From an uncultured Lactobacillus sp. (lineage in GTDB: Bacteria > Bacillota > Bacilli > Lactobacillales > Lactobacillaceae), in assembly GCA_947565635.1 (NCBI GenBank), contig CANOGU010000007.1, positions 16,667-80,666 on the forward strand: a DNA stretch of 64,000 bases. The letters run 5' to 3'. A program made the position numbers and the translations under genes. Positions within the stretch are counted from its first letter, which is position 1, and each line of letters starts with the position of its first letter. The notes below the pieces were generated by a model that worked only from the letters and a program-made list of their open reading frames with translations, did not search any database and had not been told where the DNA came from. Shown here piece after piece: positions 25,807 to 34,741 of the stretch.

Positions 25807-26844
25807 TTAGTCCTTATCTAAAACTTGCTTCTTACTGTACATTTCGTCGTAATAGTTTTGGTAGTCACCAGAAATGATGTTTTCCCACCAGTCTTTGTTG
25901 TCAAGGTACCATTGGATAGTCTTCTTGATACCATCTTTGAACATAGTTTCTGGAAGCCAGCCTAATTCGTTATGAATCTTTTCTGGGTCGATAGCGTAAC
26001 GACGGTCATGACCCTTACGGTCAGTAACGTGTTCAATTAATGAGTATGGCTTATCTAAGTAATCACAGATAAGTTTAACAATATCAATGTTAGCCATTTC
26101 GTTGTGACCACCAATGTTGTAAACTTCACCAGGTTTGCCATTTTCTAAGATAAGGTCAATTGCCTTGCAGTGATCTTCAACATAGAGCCAGTCACGAACG
26201 TTTTTACCATCGCCATAAACTGGAAGCTTTTCATTGTTCAAAGCTCTTTGGATCATCAATGGAATAAGCTTTTCTGGGAATTGATATGGTCCATAGTTGT
26301 TAGAACAACGTGAGATGGTTACTGGCAAGTTGAAAGTTCTGCCGTATGCACCAACTAACAAGTCTGCACTAGCCTTACTTGATGAGTAAGGACTTGAGGT
26401 ATGAAGTGGTGTATCTTCGTGGAAGAAAAGATCTGGACGATCTAATGGTAAATCACCGTAAACCTCGTCAGTTGAAACTTGGTGGAAACGCTTGATACCG
26501 TATTTACGGCAAGCATCCATTAAGACAGACGTACCGATAATGTTAGTTTCCAAGAAAATTTCTGGATTTTCAATAGAACGATCAACGTGACTTTCAGCAG
26601 CAAAGTTAACTACTACATCAGGCTTTTCTTCTTCGAATAACTTGTAAACACCTTCACGGTCACGAATATCTAACTTAACGAACTTGAAGTTAGGGTTATC
26701 CATAACATCCTTTAAAGTAGATAAGTTACCCGCATAAGTTAAACTATCTAAACAGATAATTTCGTAATCAGGATGCTTCTTTAACATGTAAAAAACAAAG
26801 TTTGAACCGATAAAACCGGCACCACCAGTAACAATAACTTTCAT
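25807..26844 (-). CDS. rmlB: dTDP-glucose 4,6-dehydratase
   Basis: Second step of dTDP-rhamnose synthesis and first gene of the operon. It has the extended SDR motif VTGGAGFIGSNFV, the FAAESHVDRSIENP family block, STDEVYGDL and YSSSKASADLLV with the catalytic YxxxK. 345 residues is normal. Activated rhamnose is likely used by the EPS operon at 39.5–53 kb or by a wall polysaccharide. A promoter with TTGAAG and TATATG lies about 35–60 bases upstream. Confidence 0.96.
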   Translation of the reverse strand: MKVIVTGGAGFIGSNFVFYMLKKHPDYEIICLDSLTYAGNLSTLKDVMDNPNFKFVKLDIRDREGVYKLFEEEKPDVVVNFAAESHVDRSIENPEIFLETNIIGTSVLMDACRKYGIKRFHQVSTDEVYGDLPLDRPDLFFHEDTPLHTSSPYSSSKASADLLVGAYGRTFNLPVTISRCSNNYGPYQFPEKLIPLMIQRALNNEKLPVYGDGKNVRDWLYVEDHCKAIDLILENGKPGEVYNIGGHNEMANIDIVKLICDYLDKPYSLIEHVTDRKGHDRRYAIDPEKIHNELGWLPETMFKDGIKKTIQWYLDNKDWWENIISGDYQNYYDEMYSKKQVLDKD

Positions 26845-26877
26845 AATTAGGTCTGCCTTTCTTTATTCATTACTTAT

Positions 26878-26906
26878 CATATAACATTACGTTACGTCAC
26901 CTTCAA
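26878..26906 (-). promoter_or_regulatory. Predicted promoter of the rml operon
   Basis: Minus strand: -35 TTGAAG (26906–26901), 17-base spacer holding the direct repeat ACGTAACGTAA, -10 TATATG (26883–26878). Spacing is ideal; the -10 is one mismatch away from a good box. Confidence 0.5.
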
Positions 26907-26933
26907 GAAAATAAGAATTTTTAATTCTATAGA

Positions 26934-26976
26934 AAAAGATCAAGCACTTCAAACTTCATGTGCTTGATCTTTGTTG
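26934..26976 (-). terminator. Terminator of the MerR–methyltransferase gene
   Basis: Stem AAAGATCAAGCAC / GTGCTTGATCTTT with a 12-base loop and TTTTT on the minus strand, at the stop codon of the fusion gene. Confidence 0.85.
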
Positions 26977-28149
26977 CTATTTCTTACAAATAAAGTAACC
27001 TGCATCTTTAGTAATGTGGAAACGATCGCTTACTTTATCGTCAACATAATTTTTAAATTCATTATAGTGATCTAGTAAAATCGAATTCTGATTACCATGA
27101 CAAGACAAAATATAAGAAATTACTGGCGTAGATTCAGACAGTTCAATCGCATCTTCATACTTATAACAGATAACATCAGTAAAACCATGAGATAAAATTT
27201 CTGTCCCATTGTCTAAGCCAAAGCGATCATACAAGTTAGTTGAAGACAAGACAATCTCTGGATTAAATTCTTGAACTAGATCTGTAATTTCATGCATATG
27301 CCGCTTAGAATAAGTAGAACAAGCAAAAAAAGCGCCCTTTTTCATTACTCTCTTTACTTCCTTCAAGGTCTTAGGAATATTGTCACAGTAGAAAAGCATA
27401 TGGTTAGCAATTACCAAATCAAATGTATTATCCGCAAAAGGTATTTTTTGTGCATCAAAAACAGCATATTGAAATTCTGCTCTGTCTCCAATCTCATTCT
27501 TCGCATCAGCTAAGATACCTTCAGAAATATCAGATAAAACAATGGTTAATCCTTTTGGAATTCTATCTAGATTTTGTGCCCATAAAGTACCATTACCCGC
27601 ACCTAGTTCTAGAATCTTCATCCCCGGCTTTAAGTCTAGTTGTCTAAACAACCAGTGAAACCATCCCTCTTTATTGAGAGAATAATCTCGGTGAAGCTTG
27701 ATTCGCGCAGAAATATTAGAAGCATTTTGGTATTGAGTACTTAGGGACTGATTCATTGAAGTCAAATGAATCAAGTCTAGCATCTTGCTCCAGTCTACTT
27801 CGTGCCCTGCCTTCAAAGTGCTACTAGTTGAATCAATGGCAGTAGCTACATTTTGCATTTCTTTAAGTCGTTCTTCCACTAGTCTTTTTTGGATCTGCAG
27901 AGAATCGAGTAAAAGTTCCCTGTCTCCTGATCCTAAAGTCATTTCTCGAATATCTGTTAAAGAAAATCCAAGATACTTTAATAGAAGGATTTGTTGCAAT
28001 TTGGCAAAATCAGCATCAGTGTAGCGTCTTGCACCACTTGCCGTGTGTGTTGATGGCTTTAATAAGTTTTTTTGATCGTAATAGCGAATTGTACGAATTG
28101 AAACATGTGCTTTTTTCGCAAATTCGCCGCTTGTGTAGTAAGTTGGCAT
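26977..28149 (-). CDS. MerR-type regulator fused to a SAM-dependent methyltransferase
   Basis: A 390-residue fusion. Residues 1–70 are a MerR winged helix (YYTSGEFAKKAHVSIRTIRY, then LLKPSTHTASGARRYTDADF). A helical dimerisation segment runs to about 115. Residues ~165–300 form a class I methyltransferase with motif I ILELGAGNGTLWAQNL, the acidic residue after LTIVLSDIS, and FDLVIANHMLFY. The C-terminal 90 residues are family-specific. MerR proteins usually bind an inducer in this region; here a methyltransferase takes that place, so a methylated small molecule or SAM could be the signal. It stands between rmlB and the KAP NTPase with its own terminator. Confidence 0.82.
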   Translation of the reverse strand: MPTYYTSGEFAKKAHVSIRTIRYYDQKNLLKPSTHTASGARRYTDADFAKLQQILLLKYLGFSLTDIREMTLGSGDRELLLDSLQIQKRLVEERLKEMQNVATAIDSTSSTLKAGHEVDWSKMLDLIHLTSMNQSLSTQYQNASNISARIKLHRDYSLNKEGWFHWLFRQLDLKPGMKILELGAGNGTLWAQNLDRIPKGLTIVLSDISEGILADAKNEIGDRAEFQYAVFDAQKIPFADNTFDLVIANHMLFYCDNIPKTLKEVKRVMKKGAFFACSTYSKRHMHEITDLVQEFNPEIVLSSTNLYDRFGLDNGTEILSHGFTDVICYKYEDAIELSESTPVISYILSCHGNQNSILLDHYNEFKNYVDDKVSDRFHITKDAGYFICKK

Positions 28150-28200
28150 TTTTTAGTTTTGTTCTTTCATATCTAATAGTCAACCTAATATATCGTATTT

Positions 28201-30723
28201 CTATAATTCTTCAATATTTATCTCAATATCTTTATATCTATAATCATACCCTTTACGTGATCCTTTTGAGTAAATATCGTAAATCACTTTTTGACTTATG
28301 TTCATTGGAATCGGCAAACTATTTTTCAATTGTGCTGATTCTAACAATTCATAATCTTTTTGTTTAAAAATATATCCAATTCCGTTATCATTACCGGAGA
28401 CACTTATAAAATCATAAAATATTCTATATATATTATCTTTTTTAGCTATAGCTTTAAGATAGGTCGCGATTATTTCTTTTTTATCTCCTTCTATTCCTCT
28501 ATATAATTTCCGTATTAATCTTGGTTTATAGTACTTATCATTATATAAATTAATGGAGTCTTTAATAGCATCTATACACATTCTTCTCCATATTGAATAT
28601 GCAACTTTATGTATTTTCTTAATGTCTTTACTAAAAGTGTGTAAATCATCAAATACATCAATTAATTCATAATTATTATGATATTTTTCCAATAATTTAG
28701 AAATTTTTTCTTTTGGTGTATCCCTTAATAAACTAATACATATTGAAGCTGCGATATTGCGTGGTGATAATCCAACCGCTTCCACATCCTCAGGCACTTT
28801 CTCCCTATTATCTAATATTACTTTACATAGAGCTAATCCTGTTTTACTATTAAATTCATTTTCATACATAGAAAATAAATGAATACTCTCAGAAACCTTT
28901 GCTTTACTATCTTCAAATATTTCTTTTTCCAAATTTTCAATTTGTTTTCTATTCGTTTTTTCTTTTAATTTATCTACAATAACTTTTAATTTTTTGTTTT
29001 TACCTACTACAAAGTCTTTTCTTAACGAAAAATACAAATCAAAATTATATCCATCGTAAATTCTATTATTCATTCTACCTTCATTAGAATTATTATTTAC
29101 CCGCAAATGTCCATTTCCAATTTGACATTGTTTAACAAAAGGAAATAATACTTCTAAAATCGGTAGCCAACTTGAATACTTATCTTTTAAAACATTAGAA
29201 TAAAGATCATATATTTTACTTATCAATTGTTTTGGATTAAATACATCAGAAATATCTAACCCACTATTCTCCGAAACAAATAACTTTGGATTTTCTTTAA
29301 TTAATTGAAATAAATCAGGTTGTTTAAACGATATATACTCAATCAATAATAAATCATTTCTATTTAAATTAATATCAGGAGAAAAGGCAATATAACATGT
29401 TGAATTCAAAAAACGTATAAATTCTCTAGGATTATCAATACTCTTTATGATCAATTGAAAAGCGGAATCTAAATTATTAACTTCTTTATCTGAAACATTA
29501 TATATTCTAGCTAAATTAATCAAACAGCTTCTATAAATTTTTTGCACACTATTTTCTGATACTTTAGGTACCTGTAATTCTAAATTAATTACTTTTTCTG
29601 CAAAAGAAGTATTTAATTTATTATCGTCTTGTAATATTTTTTCTAATCTACTTCTATCATAGAGCAATACAAATATTACATTAGGAAGATTGAACAAAGA
29701 TCCTAACATTTTGAGAAGAAATCTAATTTGTGCGCTTGTAGCTCTATCCAAATCATCAATAAACAGCACATATTTTTTATCACTACTTAAAATCAAGTTT
29801 TTTAGATTAGCTTGCCATTTTTCTATGTTTTCTTGATTAATATCCTTCTCAAGTACTTTGCTCAACGACTTTCCTACAGTTGGAATTTCAACCACATATC
29901 TTGAAACCTCCCGTACCTGTTTTCTGATTTTCCGCGAACTGTAATTAATCCCTAAAGCATTTAACAGTGCATCATAGAATGAATTTAATAAAACAGCCTC
30001 TGAGCCAGAAATCCATGGATTGAGTCCCTTAATAATCTTAATATCTGAATTTTGCACTGCTAGCTGTTTACGAACAATATTTGTAACAGTAGTTTTTCCT
30101 GAACCCCAAGGACCTGATAATCCGATAACGAAAGAATCTTGTTTTGAAAAGTTCTGACAGATTGATTTATATAGGAGTGTAATTATACTGTCTCGACCTA
30201 ACAAATCATCTTTTACTGCTCTATCCTTAATAAATATTGGCAAACTTACATTTAAATTATTTTTATATAAGTCCTTCAATTCTACCAAATGGCATTCTTC
30301 ATCATTTTTTAGTCTCTTTAAAATCGCTTGTTGCAAACATATTATTCTATAAATACCTATCGACAAAGAAAGCAAAGCAAGAAGAAGTACTCCTACAAAC
30401 TTCCATGAGAAATACTGTTTGGTAATTAAGAGATATAATCCATATCCTAGATCGCTTATAACAATATACAGATTAATATCATCTAATGCATTTATGCTAT
30501 TTATTTTAAATAAAAGTAGAATTTTATTATTTATTACAAACCAAAATGATATCAATATCCCAATGACTACGGTACTTACCCATAACTCTGCCGTTACTCT
30601 TCCTGTTGGATTCAAGTAATCAATTATTATCAGCAAATATATGGAAATTAAAGATACGTACATAATATTTGTTTGTTGTAATTCAGTAAATAACTCTCTA
30701 AAAATACTTTTTTCTTTTCCCAT
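28201..30723 (-). CDS. Membrane-anchored KAP-family P-loop NTPase
   Basis: An 840-residue protein. Four hydrophobic segments lie in residues ~20–130. The NTPase domain follows, with Walker A GLSGPWGSGKTT (~201–212), a KGLNPWISGSEA motif, and Walker B KYVLFIDDLDR (~317–326), the KAP/PifA signature (ID[DE]LDR). The remaining ~500 residues are mostly helical and unrecognised. Bacterial KAP proteins such as PifA exclude phages in several cases, so a defence role is likely but not proven. AAGGAG precedes the ATG at good spacing. Single gene, very A+T-rich, inside the accessory island. Confidence 0.8.
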   Translation of the reverse strand: MGKEKSIFRELFTELQQTNIMYVSLISIYLLIIIDYLNPTGRVTAELWVSTVVIGILISFWFVINNKILLLFKINSINALDDINLYIVISDLGYGLYLLITKQYFSWKFVGVLLLALLSLSIGIYRIICLQQAILKRLKNDEECHLVELKDLYKNNLNVSLPIFIKDRAVKDDLLGRDSIITLLYKSICQNFSKQDSFVIGLSGPWGSGKTTVTNIVRKQLAVQNSDIKIIKGLNPWISGSEAVLLNSFYDALLNALGINYSSRKIRKQVREVSRYVVEIPTVGKSLSKVLEKDINQENIEKWQANLKNLILSSDKKYVLFIDDLDRATSAQIRFLLKMLGSLFNLPNVIFVLLYDRSRLEKILQDDNKLNTSFAEKVINLELQVPKVSENSVQKIYRSCLINLARIYNVSDKEVNNLDSAFQLIIKSIDNPREFIRFLNSTCYIAFSPDINLNRNDLLLIEYISFKQPDLFQLIKENPKLFVSENSGLDISDVFNPKQLISKIYDLYSNVLKDKYSSWLPILEVLFPFVKQCQIGNGHLRVNNNSNEGRMNNRIYDGYNFDLYFSLRKDFVVGKNKKLKVIVDKLKEKTNRKQIENLEKEIFEDSKAKVSESIHLFSMYENEFNSKTGLALCKVILDNREKVPEDVEAVGLSPRNIAASICISLLRDTPKEKISKLLEKYHNNYELIDVFDDLHTFSKDIKKIHKVAYSIWRRMCIDAIKDSINLYNDKYYKPRLIRKLYRGIEGDKKEIIATYLKAIAKKDNIYRIFYDFISVSGNDNGIGYIFKQKDYELLESAQLKNSLPIPMNISQKVIYDIYSKGSRKGYDYRYKDIEINIEEL

Positions 30724-31015
30724 GTTTCTCCTTAAATATCATATAAACCATATCTAAAATCTCGCTAATATATTAAATAGTTTTCTAAGGACATAATTGA
30801 ACTGCTATCTAATATTATAGATAAAAATCTAATTATTTTATTAAACAAGTATATAATAGCAAGACTCGTAAGAATAAGCATTACCTAATATTTTCCTATA
30901 CTCTTCTAAATATTAAGTCGAATAATTATTCCACCTCTATCGATTGCCTTACTGCTGTTAGGACCCGTAAACTCAACAATTCAGTTAACAAATTTTTATA
31001 GCTATTCTAATTTTT
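30724..31015. other. Gene-free A+T-rich stretch
   Basis: No gene or clear signal. It lies between the KAP gene and the detached ISL3 end. Confidence 0.4.
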
Positions 31016-31133
31016 CTTTTAATTAGAATTAGACTTGAAGAAAATATTGTAAAAGAAAAAGAGCCAAACAATTATTTTCTAATTGCCTAGCTCTCTTTAT
31101 AAACTATTCATCAACAGGATTTGACAAACAGCC
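31016..31133 (+). mobile_element. Detached 3' end of an ISL3-type element
   Basis: The 28 bases at 31016–31043 are identical to 37184–37211 inside the decayed ISL3 transposase and encode its C-terminus (IRLE). They continue into a hairpin AAAGAG../..CTCTTT and end in ATTCATCAACAGG...TTGACAAACAGCC. The reverse complement of that end, with CCTGTTGATGAATA, recurs at the left end of the other ISL3 copy (35919–35932). So this is the right terminus of an ISL3 copy whose body is gone. Confidence 0.65.
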
Positions 31134-31156
31134 ATTTATATGAATGAAAATTAAGA

Positions 31157-31708
31157 TTAAATAGTTAAATTCAACTTTTTTTCTAGTTCAAAAAGGGAGA
31201 TACAAGTGATACCAAAATGACGGGCAATATCTGGAATCTTAGGCTCATGGCCCATCGGCCCTCCATTTCCTTTCCAATTCCATCTATTATTTTTATCATA
31301 GGCAAATTGACCACTTCCCTTTTCAAATGTTACGATTTGATAATTGTATTTAATAGCAATTGCTATTAACAGAGGATCAGCTTTACCTATTTTTTTCCAT
31401 TCATTTATACTACTTGATTTATATGCACCGCAATCTTGAATGTATTTAATAACCTTCCCATATTCGGCCCAAATTAAAGGGTCTTGATTTTCATCATAAA
31501 TTACTGAAACTAAATTTTTCTGTGACCATTGAGCTAAATTCGGATCTACATTAATTTCATTACTTACACATTTCGGTACAATTAATAAACTATTGGTTTT
31601 ATTTATTTCCTTTCCAAACCACTCCCAAAAAGAGGGAAAAATTTTAAAACCATAATATCGCTTCATTGGCTCAATAAAACAATTACTATCTAAGAGATAC
31701 TTGGTCAT
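31157..31708 (-). CDS. PIN-like toxin, DUF4411 family
   Basis: A 183-residue PIN-domain-like protein. The first strand reads KYLLDSNCFIEPMKRYY, with the first PIN acid (Asp7), followed by FPSFWEWFGKEI and PKCVSNEI. The second acidic cluster is in GKADPLLIAIAIKYNYQIVT. The layout matches DUF4411, a PIN-like family often paired with an XRE/ImmA-IrrE protein. It overlaps the upstream ImmA/IrrE gene by four bases (ATGA), so the two are translationally coupled. Predicted RNase toxin of a toxin-antitoxin-like pair; target unknown. Confidence 0.78.
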   Translation of the reverse strand: MTKYLLDSNCFIEPMKRYYGFKIFPSFWEWFGKEINKTNSLLIVPKCVSNEINVDPNLAQWSQKNLVSVIYDENQDPLIWAEYGKVIKYIQDCGAYKSSSINEWKKIGKADPLLIAIAIKYNYQIVTFEKGSGQFAYDKNNRWNWKGNGGPMGHEPKIPDIARHFGITCISLFELEKKLNLTI

Positions 31709-32880
31709 TTATTTTTCTCCTCCACTCTAGCCTTTAATTCATTGTAAGCGTGCATATTCTTCACATTTAACAAATTAAATGCATCTAAATAGGTTGTATC
31801 TCCCTGATCCGTACTATTAATCACAGCAGACGCAAAATTATGATCTAATTTATACGCCAACGTGTCATAGAAATTAGGACCTCCAGTATGAGATGACTTA
31901 ACTATAAATTGTGAAGTTTCTTTGTTAATTTCATTAACTAATTCTTGAGAAATCAATTTATAATTTTTAGCTGTTATTGCCGTTGCCATAGGACTTGCTT
32001 TGAATTTTTTAGCTATTTTATAAATTTTTTCAAAATCTGAGTTTCTAATACTATCCCAGTATCTAATAAAATATTTTTTATTAAATATAATGGATTCAGC
32101 TATTTTATTTACCCGCTGTTCAAATTTTTTATTTAGATATTTTGGGTCAGTTTGAAAATTATAATTAAATAATTCAGTTTTGCCATACCACAGATGTACT
32201 AATTCATGAACTAAAGAAAATAATCTCGCATTTTTGCTATCTTTGGTATTGATAAAAATTAAAGGAGCATATCTTTTAATTAATACAAATGCTCTAAATT
32301 CATTAATATTTAAGCCATCTCTTGTATTATTTCCAACAAAACTGCTCGTCTCTACTACTATCCCATGACTAGTAATTATAGTTCTAAGATAATTGAATGC
32401 ATTTTGATTAGATTTAAGTTGAATATTCCAATCTTCTTTTAGATTAAAAAATTTCAAAATTTGTTTGGCGATTTCTTCCGAAGATTGTTGACTCTTATGC
32501 TTTCCCATTCCTACAAACAAAATTGGAGAATATCCTTCTCTTATTCTATAATCTTCAAGCCAATCTGACCTCATCTCCATAGAATCAATCATTTTTAACA
32601 ATTCACTACTAACTTTTGTTACTTCGTCATTATTAATAGTTCGAAACTTAAGTAATGGAATCTCTTCCACAGGAGGATCTGACAAAAAGAAGTTTCCAAA
32701 AGGAATTTGAGACTTTTTACTGAGAACTTGTAACTGATGAATAGTGGGAGTTTTTTCTCCTTTCATCCACACTTTAATTTTATCAATCCAATCAACACCT
32801 AGTTTATCATCAGCAATCTGTAAAACCCATTTTAAAATTTTGTTATTGACTTTAAATTTTGCAGTTACCAATACTCCCAC
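31705..32880 (-). CDS. ImmA/IrrE-family metallopeptidase, probable antitoxin partner
   Basis: A 391-residue protein. Residues ~25–75 form a small helical, HTH-like segment (WIDKIKVWMKGEKTPTIHQL). The ImmA/IrrE domain holds the zinc motif LVHELVHLWYG, preceded by PLIFINTKDSKNARLFSL. The C-terminal ~130 residues are helical. Such proteins cleave repressors or act as antitoxins. It is immediately upstream of, and overlaps, the DUF4411 gene. The start is uncertain: GTG at 32880, or TTG at 32871, which lies eight bases after AAGG. Two TGTATAATT repeats upstream may be its operators. Confidence 0.8.
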   Translation of the reverse strand: MGVLVTAKFKVNNKILKWVLQIADDKLGVDWIDKIKVWMKGEKTPTIHQLQVLSKKSQIPFGNFFLSDPPVEEIPLLKFRTINNDEVTKVSSELLKMIDSMEMRSDWLEDYRIREGYSPILFVGMGKHKSQQSSEEIAKQILKFFNLKEDWNIQLKSNQNAFNYLRTIITSHGIVVETSSFVGNNTRDGLNINEFRAFVLIKRYAPLIFINTKDSKNARLFSLVHELVHLWYGKTELFNYNFQTDPKYLNKKFEQRVNKIAESIIFNKKYFIRYWDSIRNSDFEKIYKIAKKFKASPMATAITAKNYKLISQELVNEINKETSQFIVKSSHTGGPNFYDTLAYKLDHNFASAVINSTDQGDTTYLDAFNLLNVKNMHAYNELKARVEEKNK

Positions 32881-32894
32881 CTTCTTTACCTTTA

Positions 32895-32952
32895 AATGTA
32901 TAGATTTATCCGAAAATTATACATCGAAGTTCCATTAATTATACATTGTATC
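32895..32952 (-). promoter_or_regulatory. Repeated TGTATAATT boxes upstream of the ImmA/IrrE–PIN operon
   Basis: On the minus strand ATGTATAATT occurs twice, 23 bases apart (start to start), and a reverse copy TATACAT lies closer to the gene. The boxes contain TATAAT and may be both -10 elements and operator half-sites. Autoregulation is typical for toxin-antitoxin pairs; here it is an inference. Confidence 0.4.
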
Positions 32953-32993
32953 ATTCATAAATAACTTAACATTATAAATATTACATTAAAAAC

Positions 32994-33044
32994 TATAAAA
33001 TAGTTTATACACAAAAAAATCCTTTTTCTATAAACTATTTTATA
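32994..33044. repeat. 16-base perfect inverted repeat
   Basis: TATAAAATAGTTTATA at 32994–33009 and its exact reverse complement at 33029–33044, 19 bases apart. With TTTTT after it on the minus strand it could terminate the 33131–34099 gene; its A+T content makes it a weak terminator. Confidence 0.55.
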
Positions 33045-33130
33045 AAATTTTATCACCTTACAAATTCTTCAGCTATTAAGAATGCAATAGTTATTATTTT
33101 TAATAACTTTATTTTTATAATTAAATTGTA

Positions 33131-34099
33131 TCATGAATCACCATCTAGATATATTCCATAAAAATACGGAACTTGTTCTGAATCTACATATAGTACATAA
33201 ATAAATTGATCTATTATATCTAAATTATTTTCATCTATACTTACCAAATTACTAGATCCTTTTTCTCCAGAATCTAATTTTTGCCAACTGTTATCTATAC
33301 GAAGATAATCTCCTAATAAGTTAGGTTTATTATTGACTCTATGTTCTCTATTAATCTTTCTAAGAGTATCACTAGATACAATGCCAACAAATTTAAATGT
33401 TCCAGCTCTTCCTCCAGTATTATTACACCATATCTCTAAAACAATTCTTTTTTCTACAATTATACTTACATAATTAGAATGAAGCATTGAGGTAGGACTA
33501 TTTACAATAATAGATAAATTAGGATGTTTTGAATTAAAATATGTCACTATTGCGATACTTCCGGTAAAAAGCGGAAAGAAAAAAGAAGGTATATCATATT
33601 CTGAAATTTCCCAATAAAAGTTTGAATTGTATTTATATATTTCACTTAATAAATAAGGCCACCCCACCACACACATAATAAAAGGTAATATTAGTCCAAT
33701 TACAACAAAAAATTGAACTGAGCGTTTTTTCCTAGGAAGCGTAAATTTGAAATCTATCCATTTTCTACCTTTAGGTAAAATCCATAGATAATTTACTGTG
33801 GCTATAAGGATACTAAAAAAGATTAATACCCCTAATATTGGATAAGTATATGCATCTAGTGATTGCCTATTTTCAAGACTTGTATGTTGATAAATTTTTA
33901 CAATCATAATAATTAGAAAATATAAGGCAATTACTCCGATATATATAGAAACAACAAAATCAAATGTTCTATTCCAAAAATTTGTACTCACTATCAAGCT
34001 TTTGTTTTTTATTATCCAGTTTTTAATTGTAACAATTAAAAACTTATCTAAAATTTTATATTGATCAAAATATTTTTCCATTTTTCTGTCCATCACCAC
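33131..34099 (-). CDS. Unknown 4-TM membrane protein with C-terminal beta domain
   Basis: A 322-residue protein I do not recognise. Four hydrophobic segments lie at about residues 46–68, 84–107, 127–150 and 170–188. The C-terminal ~130 residues look like a beta-sandwich (VLEIWCNNTGGRAGTFKFVG, then NSWQKLDSGEKGSS). The last part recurs in the protein at 34742–35503 (EDWKKLNSGE), with the same topology, so the two are probably paralogues. The start is uncertain: GTG codons at 34099 and 34096, ATG at 34093. It lies between the toxin-antitoxin-like operon and IS debris. Confidence 0.6.
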   Translation of the reverse strand: MVMDRKMEKYFDQYKILDKFLIVTIKNWIIKNKSLIVSTNFWNRTFDFVVSIYIGVIALYFLIIMIVKIYQHTSLENRQSLDAYTYPILGVLIFFSILIATVNYLWILPKGRKWIDFKFTLPRKKRSVQFFVVIGLILPFIMCVVGWPYLLSEIYKYNSNFYWEISEYDIPSFFFPLFTGSIAIVTYFNSKHPNLSIIVNSPTSMLHSNYVSIIVEKRIVLEIWCNNTGGRAGTFKFVGIVSSDTLRKINREHRVNNKPNLLGDYLRIDNSWQKLDSGEKGSSNLVSIDENNLDIIDQFIYVLYVDSEQVPYFYGIYLDGDS

Positions 34100-34741
34100 A
34101 ATCTTCCAAGATGTATTTATTGCAAGATAACGAAGTATAAAAGAACAAATTAAATAAATACTTCTTTCGACAAATTAAGCAAAATCTGAATCCTTATTAT
34201 CTTGTATTATAATGAGTCTGTATATAAAGCACATGTACCAAAGTTTTAGATTCAGAGAGGAAGCTAAACTAATATCCTATGCTTACCTTTCTACAGGCTA
34301 TTAGTTCTAACTACACTCGTACTATATTTCTCATGAAAGTTTGTACTTCATTTCTTCTCATACTAAAAAACATATTATTATGAAATTTAGAAAACAAAGA
34401 ATGCTTTAATCATGATAACAACGAGGCACTCTATTGCTGTTAGTAAAGAGATCTTTATTTAAATGTAGTTTTCTATTCATTCTCCTACTAAAAACGACTA
34501 TTTTATGGTTAACATGATTTTTTTCTTATACTATCTTAAATATCTTAGTATCTGCTTTTTGAGGTTCTACTATAACTGTGATCATATTCCGGCAGCTTTT
34601 GATAATTTTAATTGAGTTGACAAAAAATGTACTCTATTTACTTAGGTGGTAACGATCTACATTGAGTTATAAAAATACTCAGCAGTCACTTTAAGCCTAA
34701 TATATTAATTGCTAGCTCAAATGCTTACTAGATTTTTTAAT
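34100..34741. other. Gene-free stretch with possible IS debris
   Basis: No gene. At 34716–34736 the sequence CAAATGCTTACT.GAT.TTTTAAT matches the decayed ISL3 transposase at 36723–36745 (peptide QMLTR.F), suggesting a short IS fragment next to the 34742 gene. The rest shows no recognisable signal. Confidence 0.35.

Noticed and set aside
32994-33044. Inverted repeat as ends of a small mobile element (MITE)
   Set aside because: Only 19 bases lie between the arms and no target duplication is seen; a hairpin is simpler.
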